This document shows, in pieces, positions 8,318 through 18,018 of a stretch of 64,000 nt of DNA. How positions within the stretch are numbered: position 1 is the stretch's first letter; every line of letters starts with the position of its first letter. Position numbers and translations under genes: made by a program. The DNA comes from Moorena producens 3L (lineage in GTDB: Bacteria; Cyanobacteriota; Cyanobacteriia; Cyanobacteriales; Coleofasciculaceae), in NCBI RefSeq assembly GCF_000211815.1, contig NZ_GL890948.1, positions 35,727 through 99,726 on the forward strand, read 5' to 3'. Below the pieces are notes generated by a model, which worked only from the letters and a program-made list of their open reading frames with translations, had not been told where the DNA came from and ran no database searches.

Positions 8318-9481
8318 ATGCTTAAAATCAATCGATTATGGAACAAAATAGTTAATAAAATCACATCAAATAGCAAATTTTTGTTGCTCACTGCTTTGAG
8401 CATTAGTCTGGTTTTGACGTTTTTTAGAGCACCCTCACTAGCACAGTTGCCGCCACTAAAACAATTGCCCATTGAAGAGGATTCGGAAACACAACCTGCA
8501 CCGGAAATAGGAATTGAAGAGGATTCGGAAACACAACCTGCACCGGAAATAGGAATTGAAGAGGGTTCGGAAATACAACCTGCACCTGAAATCGGAATTG
8601 AAGAGGGTTCGGAAACACAATCTGCACCTGAAATAGGAATTGAAGAGGGTTCGGAAATACAACCTGCACCTGAAATCGGATGGGAGTTCTTAGGTAGCCG
8701 AGAACTCAATCAAGTAGAAATTCACGAAACTAAGTATAAAGGTGAGTGCCCAGGTTACAGCTGGTCTTCTCGGGAAGCCCGGTTTACTTCCAGTACTACT
8801 CCACCAGCTCGTAAAAGACGTGTAATTGTTAAAAATATTACCAGAGGAGTAGCTAGTGACCCATTTCCTTACACTGACAGAGAGTACGATGAGGGTAGAT
8901 CTTCAGAAGGGACACGGATGAGTTTTGGAACAAGACATGATAGTAAAGAATTTCACGTTTTAGACGGAGAGAATACATTTGAGTACGAGATTAAAGAACG
9001 CGATCGTGTACTTGAGTCTGGAGTTTTCACTGCTGTAATTAAAAGAAATGTGGATGTCAGACAAAGAGATTCGTATCCTATTACCAAATCAGTTTGTATG
9101 AACTCAGAAGTTCCTATGTCTTTGTGTGCTGATATCAGGACTCTTACTAAGTACAAATGTCGGAGCAACTGGGTTCTCCGAAGCTTTCTCATGCCAAATA
9201 CCCCTGAAGTTGCTACACTTATATCCAATCAGACTCCCTACTCGGTAAAGTATTGGATCAATGATAGGATACAAAAATTGTCATCAGGAAGCGATAAAAT
9301 CTATACCAATAACTTTTTAAACATAAAGTTTGAATCTTGCTCTGTAGGAACCGAGGATGGAAGCAAGGCTAAAGAATGTACTATCAAAACCAGGAGTTTA
9401 GAACGAGGTAAAAGATATCGGTTTACAGCCTCTGATTTAGACTATGAATCCCTTGATATAGAAGATTTTCCACGATCATAG
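8318..9481 (+). CDS. Secreted protein with five 14-residue acidic repeats, function unknown
   Basis: The 387-residue product has a signal-type N-terminus (a basic start, then FLLLTALSISLVLTFF and a likely cleavage after ALA-type residues near PSLAQ). Five copies of IEEDSETQPAPEIG or close variants follow at residues about 51-121. The remaining 260 residues are a globular-looking domain with several cysteines (for example GECPGYSW, SVCMNSEVPMSLCADI and YKCRSNW), which fits an extracytoplasmic fold with disulphides. I do not recognise the domain. The repeats look like a spacer or stalk. There is no operon partner. Confidence 0.65.
   Translation: MLKINRLWNKIVNKITSNSKFLLLTALSISLVLTFFRAPSLAQLPPLKQLPIEEDSETQPAPEIGIEEDSETQPAPEIGIEEGSEIQPAPEIGIEEGSETQSAPEIGIEEGSEIQPAPEIGWEFLGSRELNQVEIHETKYKGECPGYSWSSREARFTSSTTPPARKRRVIVKNITRGVASDPFPYTDREYDEGRSSEGTRMSFGTRHDSKEFHVLDGENTFEYEIKERDRVLESGVFTAVIKRNVDVRQRDSYPITKSVCMNSEVPMSLCADIRTLTKYKCRSNWVLRSFLMPNTPEVATLISNQTPYSVKYWINDRIQKLSSGSDKIYTNNFLNIKFESCSVGTEDGSKAKECTIKTRSLERGKRYRFTASDLDYESLDIEDFPRS
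8467..8682 (+). repeat. 42-bp tandem repeats in the secreted protein gene
   Basis: About five copies of a 42-bp unit (beginning ATTGAAGAGGATTCGGAAAC) encode the 14-residue motif. The first two copies are almost identical, which suggests recent slippage or unequal exchange. Confidence 0.85.
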
Positions 9482-9538
9482 TTTCTTATAGGGCTGCAAT
9501 TCTGATAGAATTAAGTAAGCATATGCGCCTAGGGCATA

Positions 9539-9629
9539 TGCTGATAACTGATAGCTGATAGCTGATAGCTGATAGCTGATAACTGATAGCTGATAGCTGA
9601 TAGCTGATAGCTGATAGCTGATAGCTGAA
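9539..9629. repeat. 7-bp tandem array (GCTGATA)
   Basis: About twelve copies of GCTGATA/ACTGATA, ending in GCTGAATGCTTA. The end resembles the GTAAGCATTCAGC terminus of the 8-bp-duplicating elements described at 11875-12088, so this may be a degenerate copy. Confidence 0.8.
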
Positions 9630-9640
9630 TGCTTATATAA

Positions 9641-9958
9641 TTAAAACACAAAAAATTTGCCCCCTAGCCCAACAGTGTGGAATTTTTTCCCCCAGAAGTT
9701 GGTGGTATAGATACTGAAAAGAAAATAGTTTTGGTGACGAGTGTAGCTTTCGATCACTGGCTTAACTGCACCAGGTGGTAAAGGTTTACCGACAAAACAA
9801 GCTGCTTTTACCCCAAGAGGAAGGGATTTCTGCTGGCAGTAAGTATCGTGTAAGTGCCATGACGCATGATCAAGATAAGCATCTTTAGTTGGATTGGTGA
9901 GTGCCATAATGCTGGACACTAAAGCTAAGAAAACGGTGTTATTGATGCGCTGATACAT
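9641..9958 (-). CDS. DUF4359-like small exported protein
   Basis: The 105-residue product has a hydrophobic N-terminus (NTVFLALVSSIMALTNP) and then NPTKDAYLDHA with cysteines at CQQKSL and ACFVG. Near the end TRHQNYFLFSIYTTNFWGK is the most characteristic part of the cyanobacterial DUF4359 family. Length and layout fit. The role is unknown. It probably sits in or outside the inner membrane. The ATG at 9956-9958 gives the usual length. Confidence 0.65.
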   Translation of the reverse strand: MYQRINNTVFLALVSSIMALTNPTKDAYLDHASWHLHDTYCQQKSLPLGVKAACFVGKPLPPGAVKPVIESYTRHQNYFLFSIYTTNFWGKKFHTVGLGGKFFVF

Positions 9959-10651
9959 AATTTCTTGTTATTAAATGTTGGTAATTAGTTGCGTAGGGTG
10001 CGTAGGGTGTGTTAGGAGCGGACTTGCCCTTATTGTTCGCCTCGACCGCCAGCCTTGGGATAGTCCGCCCCGTAACGCACCGCCAGTGTTAGGTTGCTGC
10101 CCGGAAATTGAAACGGGCAAGATGCCCGTTCCACGCCTGATGCCCGTTCCACAGGTGCGACCCGTGGCGAATTTAATAATTAGATGCGGAAAGCGCACCT
10201 AAAAGATGCCGGTTCCACTCACCGGGTCAAACAGCTTTAATGAGATGCACTCTACCCGGTCAGCCATAGGATGATTAGTCAACCGGATTTGATCTAAGCT
10301 CGACCTAGGGAAAGCCCAGTTAAATTCCTTTGTTAAATATTTTTTCGTTACGTTGTGGGTCTATTCCGGATAATCTAACCTCTTGATTGCTATTGCTGCT
10401 AAATCGGCTATTTTCCAAATGATTAACCGGACTTGATATAATTCTATTTTCGCCGATATTAAGTTCCCCGTTCCCTAAAATAGTAAACTTTACAATTCCA
10501 ATTACTACGGTATTTTCACACTTTATTCACAAGCTATGATTATATTTTTTATCTAGTAACGTTATAGTAATCTGGTTATGAGTTATTTTTTTGATCAAAG
10601 TAAAATCCTTTGATTTATGTCGGAATAACAGACCATAATTAATAAAACAAT
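9959..10651. other. Intergenic region made of mosaic repeats; no gene supported
   Basis: From about 9990 to 10080 there is a GTAGGGTGCG...GTAACGCACC type repeat, then GATGCCCGTTCCAC direct repeats, and at 10154-10199 a GGTGCGACCCGTGGCG...GCGCACC palindrome. Open frames on both strands here are formed by the repeats. From 10330 to 10651 the sequence is AT-rich and should hold the promoter of the AAA-like gene. Confidence 0.5.
10154..10199. repeat. GGTGCG/CGCACC palindromic repeat
   Basis: Starts GGTGCGACCCGTGGCG and ends AAGCGCACC with an AATTTAAT centre. Related copies are at 34863-34906, 37944-37987 and inside the second group II intron at 63766-63806. Confidence 0.7.
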
Positions 10652-11815
10652 ATGATTAATAATTACCCTCGATACCAAGTCGGTGGTAGTCTAGCCAGTG
10701 ATTCGCCTAGCTATGTAGAAAGACAAGCAGATGTCCAACTCTATAACGCCTTAAAAAGGGGTGAGTTTTGTTATGTTATGGCTCCCCGACAAATGGGTAA
10801 GTCTTCTCTAGCGGTGCGAATCAGACATCAGCTAGAACAAGAAGGATTTAAATGCAGTACTATTGATATGACGCGCATCGGTAGCGAAATAATTACCCCA
10901 ACTCAGTGGTACAAAGGAGTGGTGGCTGAGTTAGTACGAGGGTTGAAGTTATTCGGTCACTTTAATTTCCAATCCTGGTGGCACCAGGAAAAGTATCTTT
11001 CACTGCTTCAGCGATTGAGTAATTTCCTGGAAGATATCCTGCTGGTAAAATTTACTACTGAACGAATTGTTATCTTCATTGATGAAATTGATACTATTCT
11101 CAACTTACCTTTTCCGGTTGAGGATTTTTTGGCCCTGATCCGATTCTGCTATAACCAAAGAGCAACTAATCCCGACTATAATCGCATTGTCTTTGCTTTG
11201 TTCGGAGTAGCTAAGCCAAGGGATTTGATTACTGGCAAAAAGCGGACACTGTTTAATATCGGGAAAGCCATAGAACTACATGGCTTTGAATTCCATGAAG
11301 CATATCCCCTTGCCAAGGGATTAGAGGGAACAGGGGGTAACCCTACAAGGATTCTCAAGGAGATACTGGCTTGGACAGGAGGACAACCCTTTCTGACCCA
11401 AAAACTATGTCAGTTGGTAGTAGACTCAGTAAGGGTCGGGTTGACTATTGCTCCTGGTAATGAGGAATCTTGGGTTAGCCAAATCGTACATAATCAAATT
11501 ATTGATCATTGGGAATCCCAGGATGAACCCGAGCATTTACGAAGTATCTCGGCTCGCCTTTTGAGTAATAATTTGAGTAATAAATATTATGCTGACAAAT
11601 TGCTGGGACGTTATCAGCAGATTTTAGCTGGAGATGATGTACCGATGGATAACAGCGAAGAGTGCAACGAATTGTTGCTATCGGGTTTGGTGGTTAATCA
11701 ACAAGGACGGCTAAGGGTGAACAACCCTATATACAAAGCAATTTTTAATCGTGAATGGGTTACCAAACAACTAGAGAATCTGCGTCCCGATAGTAAACAA
11801 TTTTGCTATTCCTGA
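10652..11815 (+). CDS. AAA-like ATPase domain protein (AAA_35 type)
   Basis: The 387-residue product matches the cyanobacterial AAA-like domain often found in front of WD40 or TIR signalling modules. Features seen: YQVGGSLASDSPSYVERQAD at the start, Walker A-type APRQMGKSSLAVR near residues 48-56, a Walker B-like IVIFIDEIDTIL, and LAWTGGQPFLTQKLC near residue 240. Here the domain stands alone with only a short tail, so it may be a truncated or single-domain member of the family. A signalling or conflict role is inferred from relatives, not from this locus. Confidence 0.75.
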   Translation: MINNYPRYQVGGSLASDSPSYVERQADVQLYNALKRGEFCYVMAPRQMGKSSLAVRIRHQLEQEGFKCSTIDMTRIGSEIITPTQWYKGVVAELVRGLKLFGHFNFQSWWHQEKYLSLLQRLSNFLEDILLVKFTTERIVIFIDEIDTILNLPFPVEDFLALIRFCYNQRATNPDYNRIVFALFGVAKPRDLITGKKRTLFNIGKAIELHGFEFHEAYPLAKGLEGTGGNPTRILKEILAWTGGQPFLTQKLCQLVVDSVRVGLTIAPGNEESWVSQIVHNQIIDHWESQDEPEHLRSISARLLSNNLSNKYYADKLLGRYQQILAGDDVPMDNSEECNELLLSGLVVNQQGRLRVNNPIYKAIFNREWVTKQLENLRPDSKQFCYS

Positions 11816-11874
11816 CTTAGTATTATATACTGTTAGTTTAAGCGACTAAAACCCTAGCTATATCTCGATTTTTT

Positions 11875-12088
11875 GTAAGCATTCAGCTATCAGCGTGTCG
11901 CGTATCAGCTATCAGCTAATGAGCTACTTCCCAGCGTCGTTCGCACAGCGTGGCCATTCGCGTAGCGTGGCCAACGGCCAAGGCCAAAGCCTGTGCCACG
12001 CTACTTGAGGTGCTATCAGCGTGTCGCGTATCAGCTTTGGGCCTGTGGCCAACGGCTGACGGCTGACGGCTGACGGCTGAATGCTTAC
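11875..12088. mobile_element. Non-autonomous element with GTAAGCATTCAGC ends and 8-bp target duplication
   Basis: The element starts GTAAGCATTCAGC and ends GCTGAATGCTTAC, and it is flanked by GATTTTTT at 11867-11874 and 12089-12096. The inside is made of ATCAGCT and CTGACGG heptamer runs and GCGTAGCGTGGCCAACGG repeat cores, with no gene. Confidence 0.75.
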
Positions 12089-12159
12089 GATTTTTTGCTT
12101 CAGCCGCTTAAACTAACTTAAACTAATGTCCCAAACTCTTGCTAGGCAAGAATTTCACC

Positions 12160-13458
12160 ATGTCTAATAAAAAGTCAAAGGAAAACAGTGGATGTGGATG
12201 CGCAAATATTCCCATTTCTGTAATCTTACTGGTTTTAGGCGGTGGTTATTGGTGGTTGAACCATCAAGGAGGTTTCGCTATTATTAGCAAATTACCTCAA
12301 AATCTCCCCATAGCTATTCCTCAAAATCTACCAATAGCTATTCCTGGTTTAAATTCGACACCAGCCGAACCACAACCTTCGGCTCCTACTAAGCCTTCTG
12401 TAACCACTGCACCTTCCTTCCCAAATTCGCCAATTGTTAAACCTAATCATCAGCCACCTTCACCAACACCAATAACAGCTCAAAAACCTCAAAAACCTCA
12501 AACAGCTCAAAAATTAAAAACACCAATTGTTAAACCTAATCATCAGCCAGCATCACCAACAACTCAAACTCCTTTGGAGAAAAAAGCAATCAGAGGAATT
12601 TATATAAGTCGTTATAACGTAACTAATAATGCTAGTGAAGAGAAAATTAGAAAACAAGTTCGTCATTATCACTCTCAAGGAATTAATACGATTATTCATG
12701 GTGTATGGGGTAATATTTGTCCTATGTACACTAGTGAAGTGATGCAAAAAACTTTCGGTTATAAAAGTTGTCCCAATCAGTTTCGCGACCGCTGGTTAAC
12801 TTGGCTAATTGATGAAGCACACAAACACGGCATGGAAGTTCATGCTTACTTTGAAAAAGGTATCAAAATAGATAAAAATAGCCCGATTTTTGATTTAGCT
12901 ATTGAACGCAAATGGGTTGTACCTGGCGTTGACCGCACCTATCCAGGAATCGAGCATTATATTCTGGATGTAGAAATTCCTGAAGTTGCTAATTTCTTTA
13001 GAGATATTTTAGTGGAATTTGTCCAAAAATATCCTAAAATTGATGCAGTCCAATGGGACGATTATCTGGGTTACCATGCCGAGTTACCAGGGAAAGTAAA
13101 TCGCACTAAGAAGCTAACCACTTTTTCACAAGAAATGATCGGTGCTATGAAACAAGCTAACCCAAAGGTTAGTTTTGATCTTTGTCATCATAATCCTTAT
13201 TGGGCTAAAAAATATTTTGCTGCCGACTGGCCAAAATGGAATGTAGATCGAGTTTTTATTCAAGCTTATAATGATAAAAATTTTACCAAAGAAGTAGATT
13301 ATGCCGAAACCTATGATGGAATTGCTATTACTGATCAACAATTCCATCGCTTGCCAGAAATAGTGGCTAATAATAAAATTAAGGCTATTTTAGTGTTTCC
13401 TGATCGGACAAATCCAGAAGACGTAGCTTCTAAGTTAAAACAATTTTATGTTAAATAG
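12160..13458 (+). CDS. Membrane-anchored GHL10-type putative glycoside hydrolase
   Basis: An N-terminal membrane anchor (IPISVILLVLGGGYWWL, about residues 17-33) is followed by a proline-rich linker with repeated IVKPNHQPXSPT. From residue about 140 comes a TIM-barrel-like domain starting IRGIYISRYN. It carries QGINTIIHGVWG, AHKHGMEVHAYFEKG, YPKIDAVQWDDYLGY and DLCHHNPYWA, which fit the GHL10 (family 10-like) glycosyl hydrolase group. An aspartate pair in QWDDY lies where catalytic acids are expected. It probably acts on extracytoplasmic polysaccharide or peptidoglycan; the substrate is unknown. I chose the ATG at 12160 over an upstream TTG at 12139 because the hydrophobic anchor then has a normal leader. 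Confidence 0.7.
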   Translation: MSNKKSKENSGCGCANIPISVILLVLGGGYWWLNHQGGFAIISKLPQNLPIAIPQNLPIAIPGLNSTPAEPQPSAPTKPSVTTAPSFPNSPIVKPNHQPPSPTPITAQKPQKPQTAQKLKTPIVKPNHQPASPTTQTPLEKKAIRGIYISRYNVTNNASEEKIRKQVRHYHSQGINTIIHGVWGNICPMYTSEVMQKTFGYKSCPNQFRDRWLTWLIDEAHKHGMEVHAYFEKGIKIDKNSPIFDLAIERKWVVPGVDRTYPGIEHYILDVEIPEVANFFRDILVEFVQKYPKIDAVQWDDYLGYHAELPGKVNRTKKLTTFSQEMIGAMKQANPKVSFDLCHHNPYWAKKYFAADWPKWNVDRVFIQAYNDKNFTKEVDYAETYDGIAITDQQFHRLPEIVANNKIKAILVFPDRTNPEDVASKLKQFYVK

Positions 13459-13469
13459 ATGTAAGCGTC

Positions 13470-13676
13470 GTAAGCAATCAGCTATCAGCTATCAGCAATC
13501 AGCTATCAGCAATCAGCAATCAGCTATCAGCAATCAGCTATCAGCTATCAGCAATCAGCTATCAGCTATCAGCTATCAGCTAATGGGCTACGCGCAAGCG
13601 CACCTTTGAATAAAATAAGCTGACGGCTGACCGCACCTCAAGTAGGGTGAGCTTTGGCTCACGGCTGAATGCTTAC
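13470..13676. mobile_element. Non-autonomous element with CTTAC ends and imperfect 8-bp duplication
   Basis: Starts GTAAGCAATCAGC and ends GCTGAATGCTTAC. The flanks are TAAGCGTC (13462-13469) and TAAGCATC (13677-13684), seven of eight matching. Most of the body (13475-13581) is a tandem array of ATCAGCT/ATCAGCA heptamers. Confidence 0.65.
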
Positions 13677-13701
13677 TAAGCATCTAACTAGACTTCCGGA
13701 G

Positions 13702-16700
13702 CTATACAATGCCAAAATTTTCCCCTTCAATCACTGCTTCTGCTTCTAATGCGATCGCTCTCAATTTTTCTAAAGTATCTGGTTCAACTGACTGCCACAA
13801 TCCCCGCTGATTGGCTTCCAGTAACCGTTCTGCCATATCTCGCAATGCCCATGGATTCTTTTGTTGGACAAACTCTTGGACATCTGGGTCAAATAAATAC
13901 CCTTGAGCTACTCCTTGATACATATGGTCTGCCACACAATTAGCGGTAGCATCATAGGCAAACAAATAATCTACTGTTGCTGCCATTTCAAATGCTCCTT
14001 TGTAACCATGGCGCATCACTCCCTCAATCCACTTAGGATTCACGACACGAGAACGGTACACTCGGGCAATCTCTTCCTTTAGCTGTCGAACTTTGGGCTT
14101 TTCAGGGATAGAATTATCCCCAAAGTAGGTTTGAGGATTTTTGCCAGTCAACCCCCGCACCGCTACGGTTAACCCCCCCTGAAACTGGTAATAATCATCT
14201 GAATCAAGTAAATCATGTTCCCGATTATCCTGATTGTGTAATACAATTTGCATCTGTTTGAGACGCTGCTCAAAGGCTTCTGGGGCTCCTTTGGGGGAAG
14301 ATGAGCTGTAGGCGTAACTACTCCAGTTAATGTAAGCGCGAGCTAAATCCTGCTCATCTTGCCAGTTTTGAGATTCAATCAAACCTTGTAACCCGGCACC
14401 ATAGGCTCCTGGTTTTGAGCCAAAGATGCGGTAGTGCGATCGCATTTGGGCTTGGGACTGACTCAACCCTACCTGTAACCAAGAGTCTGTTTCCTGTTTC
14501 ACCTGGGCTGCTAGAGGATTGTCTGATGGTGATTCATCCAGGCTTGCCACAGCAACTACTGCATTGTGAAATAGGTCGATTAAATTGGGGAAACTATCTC
14601 TAAAGAAGCCAGAAATGCGCAGGGTCACATCCACCCGGGGACGTTGTAACACAGACACTGGCAATATTTCAAAGTCTACCACCCGCCGTGAGGACCCATC
14701 CCAAATCGGTCGCACTCCCAACAACGCCAGGGCTTCGGAAATATCATCTCCCCCGGTACGCATGGTAGATGTGCCCCATACGGAAATCCCTAGGGTTTTG
14801 GGATACTCACCATTTTCCTGGGTATAGCGCTCCACTAGCACTTCAGCTGCCTTTCTGCCCACATCCCACGCTGTTTCTGTGGGTATGGCACGGATATCAA
14901 CAGAGTAAAAATTGCGACCTGTGGGCAGAACGTCCGGTCGTCCTCTAGTCGGCGCACCAGATGGCCCACTGGGTACATATCTCCCATCTAATCCCCTTAA
15001 CAATTGGGTGAGTTCTTGATTAGTTTGTTGCAGTGCTGGTAACAGGCGATCGCGTATCCAATCTAATTCTTGTTTTGTTGTTTTACTAATCGGTAATCGG
15101 TAATCAGTAATCGCTATTGGGGAATTAGTGATGATTTGTTCTACTAATTCAGATGCTTCTTCTTCCAATACTTCAACCAAATCACCAACAGTATATTTCC
15201 CAGTATAGCATTCCTCTGTTGCCTCTTCCCTTGTCATTAATTTTGATATCGAATCTATACTACTTCTTGCGATATCCTTAACCACTGAAAACTCTTCCGT
15301 TAGGGGGTCAAAATCCCAACCTAAATCCTGAGCCAAAGCACGAGTTAAGCCGATGCGATTCTTTCCTGGATGACGAGCAATTGCTACTATTAAATCCTGC
15401 AATTGACGTCCTTGGGGACATTGACTAAACACATGTAAACCATCTCGAATCTGAGCTTCTTTCAATTCACAAAGATAAGCATCAATTTGATTAGTAATTT
15501 CCGATTCTCCAGCTTCGATGTCATCTACTGCAATCCCCAAATCTTCGTGCAAGTGCTCATCAAGGATAAGTTTAACAATGCGGACGCGAATAATTGGTAA
15601 CCGAGACAAATCCAAACTCTGCGCTTCATAATACTCATCAACCAATCCCTCCAACTGTTGCAGAGGACCATAAAGTTCAGCACGAGTCATGGGAGGGGTT
15701 AAATGATCAATAATCACCCCTTGAGCGCGACGCTTTGCTTGAGCTCCCTCTCCGGGATCATTAACAATAAATGGATACAAATGAGGCATGGCTGCTAAGG
15801 CGACTTCTGGATAACAGCACTCTGACAAGGCCACACTCTTACCCGGTAACCACTCTAAATTCCCATGCTTGCCCACATGAACAATCGCTTGGGCACCAAA
15901 ACACTTCCGCAACCAATAATAAAATGCCAAATACCCATCAGTTGGTTCCAAATCGGGAGCATGATAATTCAAAGCTGGGTCAATATCATAACCCCGAGAG
16001 GGTTGAATCCCTACAAACACATTTCCCAACTGAATCCCTGAAATGGGAAATGCTGAAATCTCTGTTATCTCTCCCTGGCCATCTTTGTTGTCATTACCGT
16101 TAAGATCAAACTCTCCCCAACGCTCACGGATTCCTTTTTGAACCGCTATCGGTAACTCTTGAAAATAGTCCCAATACTCCTGCCAACTCAACTCTTGTCG
16201 TACCAAACGTAACTGCCATCCTTCCGGATCATTGGTCACCCCAGCGGTTAACCACTCAATCAACTCATCGCCACTTTCCGGAATCTTCTCAACCCAATAC
16301 CCAGCATCCCGTAACCCTTTTAAAATCTCTACACAACTGGCCGGGGTATCTAATCCTACGCCATTGGCCAGCCTGCCATCTCGATTAGGATAATTAGCTA
16401 AAATCAGAGCAACTTTTCTCTGATTCGGTAGGGTTTGCCCTAACCGTAGCCAATTCATGGCTAAATCTGCTACGAACTGAATGCGATCGCATACCGGCTC
16501 ATAAACCACCACATCCGTTTCCAGAGCAGGATTCCACCGTTGCGCCGACTTAAAGGAAATCGCACGGCTAATAATTCGCCCATCCACTTCCGGCAACGCC
16601 ACATTCATAGCAGTATCCCTAGGCATCAATCCCTGAAACCCAGACTCCCACTGTTCCACCGTGCCACTACTTAAAATAACCTGCAACACAGGTACATCCA

Positions 16701-17730
16701 GCCCTTCCCACAACTCCAACTGATGTACCTCAGCATCCAACTTAGCTACCGAGAAACTTGTCGTATTCAGCAACACTGCGATCGCGTAGCGTGAGCAAAG
16801 CTCAATCGCACTACTAGAGCTATCGGGATTTTGGAAATAGCCTAACAATTCCCGTTGTACCTCTAGATCCCGTAGAGAAGAGACAAATACTGGCACCGGT
16901 TCCAACCCCCGTTCTACCAAAGCCTGACATAACCCATCAATCGGTGCTGTATTTCCCGCTAAGTAATGGGCACGGTAGAACAGGATACCTACTTTAAGAT
17001 TGGCTTTACAGCCGTTTTCAGATGAATTTACCTCACTACCTTTAGCTGCAAGCCCCCTAAATCCCCCAATTCTGGGGGACTTTAACTTCATTTCCCCCCA
17101 GCGAGGGATTGCTCGCTGGGGGGCTAGGGGGGCGAAATTTCCTGTAACATTGCCAGTAGCTTCTGCAGTTATCTCCGATTTCCATGGATAAACCCCAACC
17201 CGAGGCACAGGTTTTGGTGGTGGTGGATTATTAGTTTGGTCTAGGCATACATCTGCTACAAATTTCAGAGCGTTAGTGAAATTCTCAACACCGCCTTCTG
17301 TAAAGTAGCGCCATAATTGATTCACTATCGGAATAGTTTCTGTGGAGTGACTAGTTAACGTCGGATCTGGTCGGTCATCCCCTGGTAAAACAAATAATGT
17401 AGCGCCAGTTTGTTCTACTGTTTCTTTCACCACTTCTAAGCCATAAGACCAGTACGAGCGTCCCCCCAATAATCTGATAATGATAATCCGTGCTTTGCCC
17501 AAGATATCCTCAGCATAGGTATCAATGGTTAGTTGTTGCTGCAACTGCAACAGATTAGCGACTCGGATAGCTGGGAAATCTGGGGGAAGTTGGGATACCG
17601 ATGCGGCTAGGGTTTGGATATCGGTGTCAGCAGCAGTCAGGAAAATAATTGGTGCTGGGGTTTGTTCGATGAAGATAACCCCTTCAGCTTCAGGGTTCCA
17701 TCCTCCTGGAGTTGCGGCGATGCGATGCAT
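13702..17730 (-). CDS. cobN: Cobaltochelatase subunit CobN
   Basis: The 1342-residue product is of the CobN/BchH large chelatase type. In the aerobic cobalamin pathway CobN is the large subunit that inserts cobalt into the corrin ring, working with AAA+ subunits. Diagnostic stretches include KVGILFYRAHYLAGN, SRGYDIDPALNYHAPDLEPT, HVGKHGNLEWLPGKS and SVWGTSTMRTGGDDI, which are shared by CobN and ChlH. The N-terminal ATPGGWNPEAEG form fits cyanobacterial CobN better than ChlH. At residues about 189-240 there is an in-frame insert derived from an intergenic palindromic repeat, and the frame stays open through it. No chelatase partner gene is adjacent, so the AAA+ subunits must be elsewhere. Confidence 0.9.
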   Translation of the reverse strand: MHRIAATPGGWNPEAEGVIFIEQTPAPIIFLTAADTDIQTLAASVSQLPPDFPAIRVANLLQLQQQLTIDTYAEDILGKARIIIIRLLGGRSYWSYGLEVVKETVEQTGATLFVLPGDDRPDPTLTSHSTETIPIVNQLWRYFTEGGVENFTNALKFVADVCLDQTNNPPPPKPVPRVGVYPWKSEITAEATGNVTGNFAPLAPQRAIPRWGEMKLKSPRIGGFRGLAAKGSEVNSSENGCKANLKVGILFYRAHYLAGNTAPIDGLCQALVERGLEPVPVFVSSLRDLEVQRELLGYFQNPDSSSSAIELCSRYAIAVLLNTTSFSVAKLDAEVHQLELWEGLDVPVLQVILSSGTVEQWESGFQGLMPRDTAMNVALPEVDGRIISRAISFKSAQRWNPALETDVVVYEPVCDRIQFVADLAMNWLRLGQTLPNQRKVALILANYPNRDGRLANGVGLDTPASCVEILKGLRDAGYWVEKIPESGDELIEWLTAGVTNDPEGWQLRLVRQELSWQEYWDYFQELPIAVQKGIRERWGEFDLNGNDNKDGQGEITEISAFPISGIQLGNVFVGIQPSRGYDIDPALNYHAPDLEPTDGYLAFYYWLRKCFGAQAIVHVGKHGNLEWLPGKSVALSECCYPEVALAAMPHLYPFIVNDPGEGAQAKRRAQGVIIDHLTPPMTRAELYGPLQQLEGLVDEYYEAQSLDLSRLPIIRVRIVKLILDEHLHEDLGIAVDDIEAGESEITNQIDAYLCELKEAQIRDGLHVFSQCPQGRQLQDLIVAIARHPGKNRIGLTRALAQDLGWDFDPLTEEFSVVKDIARSSIDSISKLMTREEATEECYTGKYTVGDLVEVLEEEASELVEQIITNSPIAITDYRLPISKTTKQELDWIRDRLLPALQQTNQELTQLLRGLDGRYVPSGPSGAPTRGRPDVLPTGRNFYSVDIRAIPTETAWDVGRKAAEVLVERYTQENGEYPKTLGISVWGTSTMRTGGDDISEALALLGVRPIWDGSSRRVVDFEILPVSVLQRPRVDVTLRISGFFRDSFPNLIDLFHNAVVAVASLDESPSDNPLAAQVKQETDSWLQVGLSQSQAQMRSHYRIFGSKPGAYGAGLQGLIESQNWQDEQDLARAYINWSSYAYSSSSPKGAPEAFEQRLKQMQIVLHNQDNREHDLLDSDDYYQFQGGLTVAVRGLTGKNPQTYFGDNSIPEKPKVRQLKEEIARVYRSRVVNPKWIEGVMRHGYKGAFEMAATVDYLFAYDATANCVADHMYQGVAQGYLFDPDVQEFVQQKNPWALRDMAERLLEANQRGLWQSVEPDTLEKLRAIALEAEAVIEGENFGIV
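17008..17165. repeat. Palindromic repeat inserted in frame in cobN
   Basis: Contains AAATCCCCCAATTCTGGGGG (17050-17069) and CCCCAGCGAGGGATTGCTCG (17096 onward, pairing with CTGGGGGG), two strong hairpins typical of non-coding repeats. It lies between VGVYPW and KVGILFYRAHY in the protein, where CobN is normally continuous. Confidence 0.75.
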
Positions 17731-17748
17731 AGTTTAGGGTGCGATTCG

Positions 17749-17967
17749 TTATTTTAATGCTGTAACCTCTAAGCCATGCCCACTTCCAAGAAAGACTGTT
17801 TCCAAAATTTTTGGAGAGTTCATCTGTCTCAGATAGGTTCCGAGAAGCTCCATAGCATAAAATGGTAAGTAATAATTTTTTTCTTTGAGCAAGGCAGGAA
17901 CATAACGCTTAGGATAATAAAGGGTATAATACTCATCAAATGACGCTTTTGGAGATAGAATTTTCAT
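17749..17967 (-). pseudogene. N-terminal fragment of a probable methyltransferase-like protein
   Basis: The 72-residue frame has a good start (MKILSPKASFDEYYTLYYPK) and ends directly after VFLGSGHGLEVTALK, which resembles SAM-binding motif I (GSGHGLE). The rest of the expected domain is missing and the frame stops beside the cobN start. It is therefore most likely a gene truncated by rearrangement. It lies just downstream of the ATP-grasp gene on the same strand (51 bases), so the two may once have formed a small operon. The methyltransferase assignment rests on one motif and is tentative. Confidence 0.4.
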
Positions 17968-18018
17968 TTTATTGTATTAGTTTAGTTGATTTTTTTTAAC
18001 CTGAAAATTTGTTATTAA

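Noticed and set aside
9971..10202. Overlapping open frames on both strands
   Set aside because: Both are formed by mosaic repeats (GTAGGGTGCG, GATGCCCGTTCCAC, GGTGCG palindrome) and show no family features.
13702..17730. Magnesium chelatase subunit H (ChlH) as an alternative
   Set aside because: Both families share the core motifs, but the N-terminal and C-terminal sequences look like CobN; a phylogeny would settle it.
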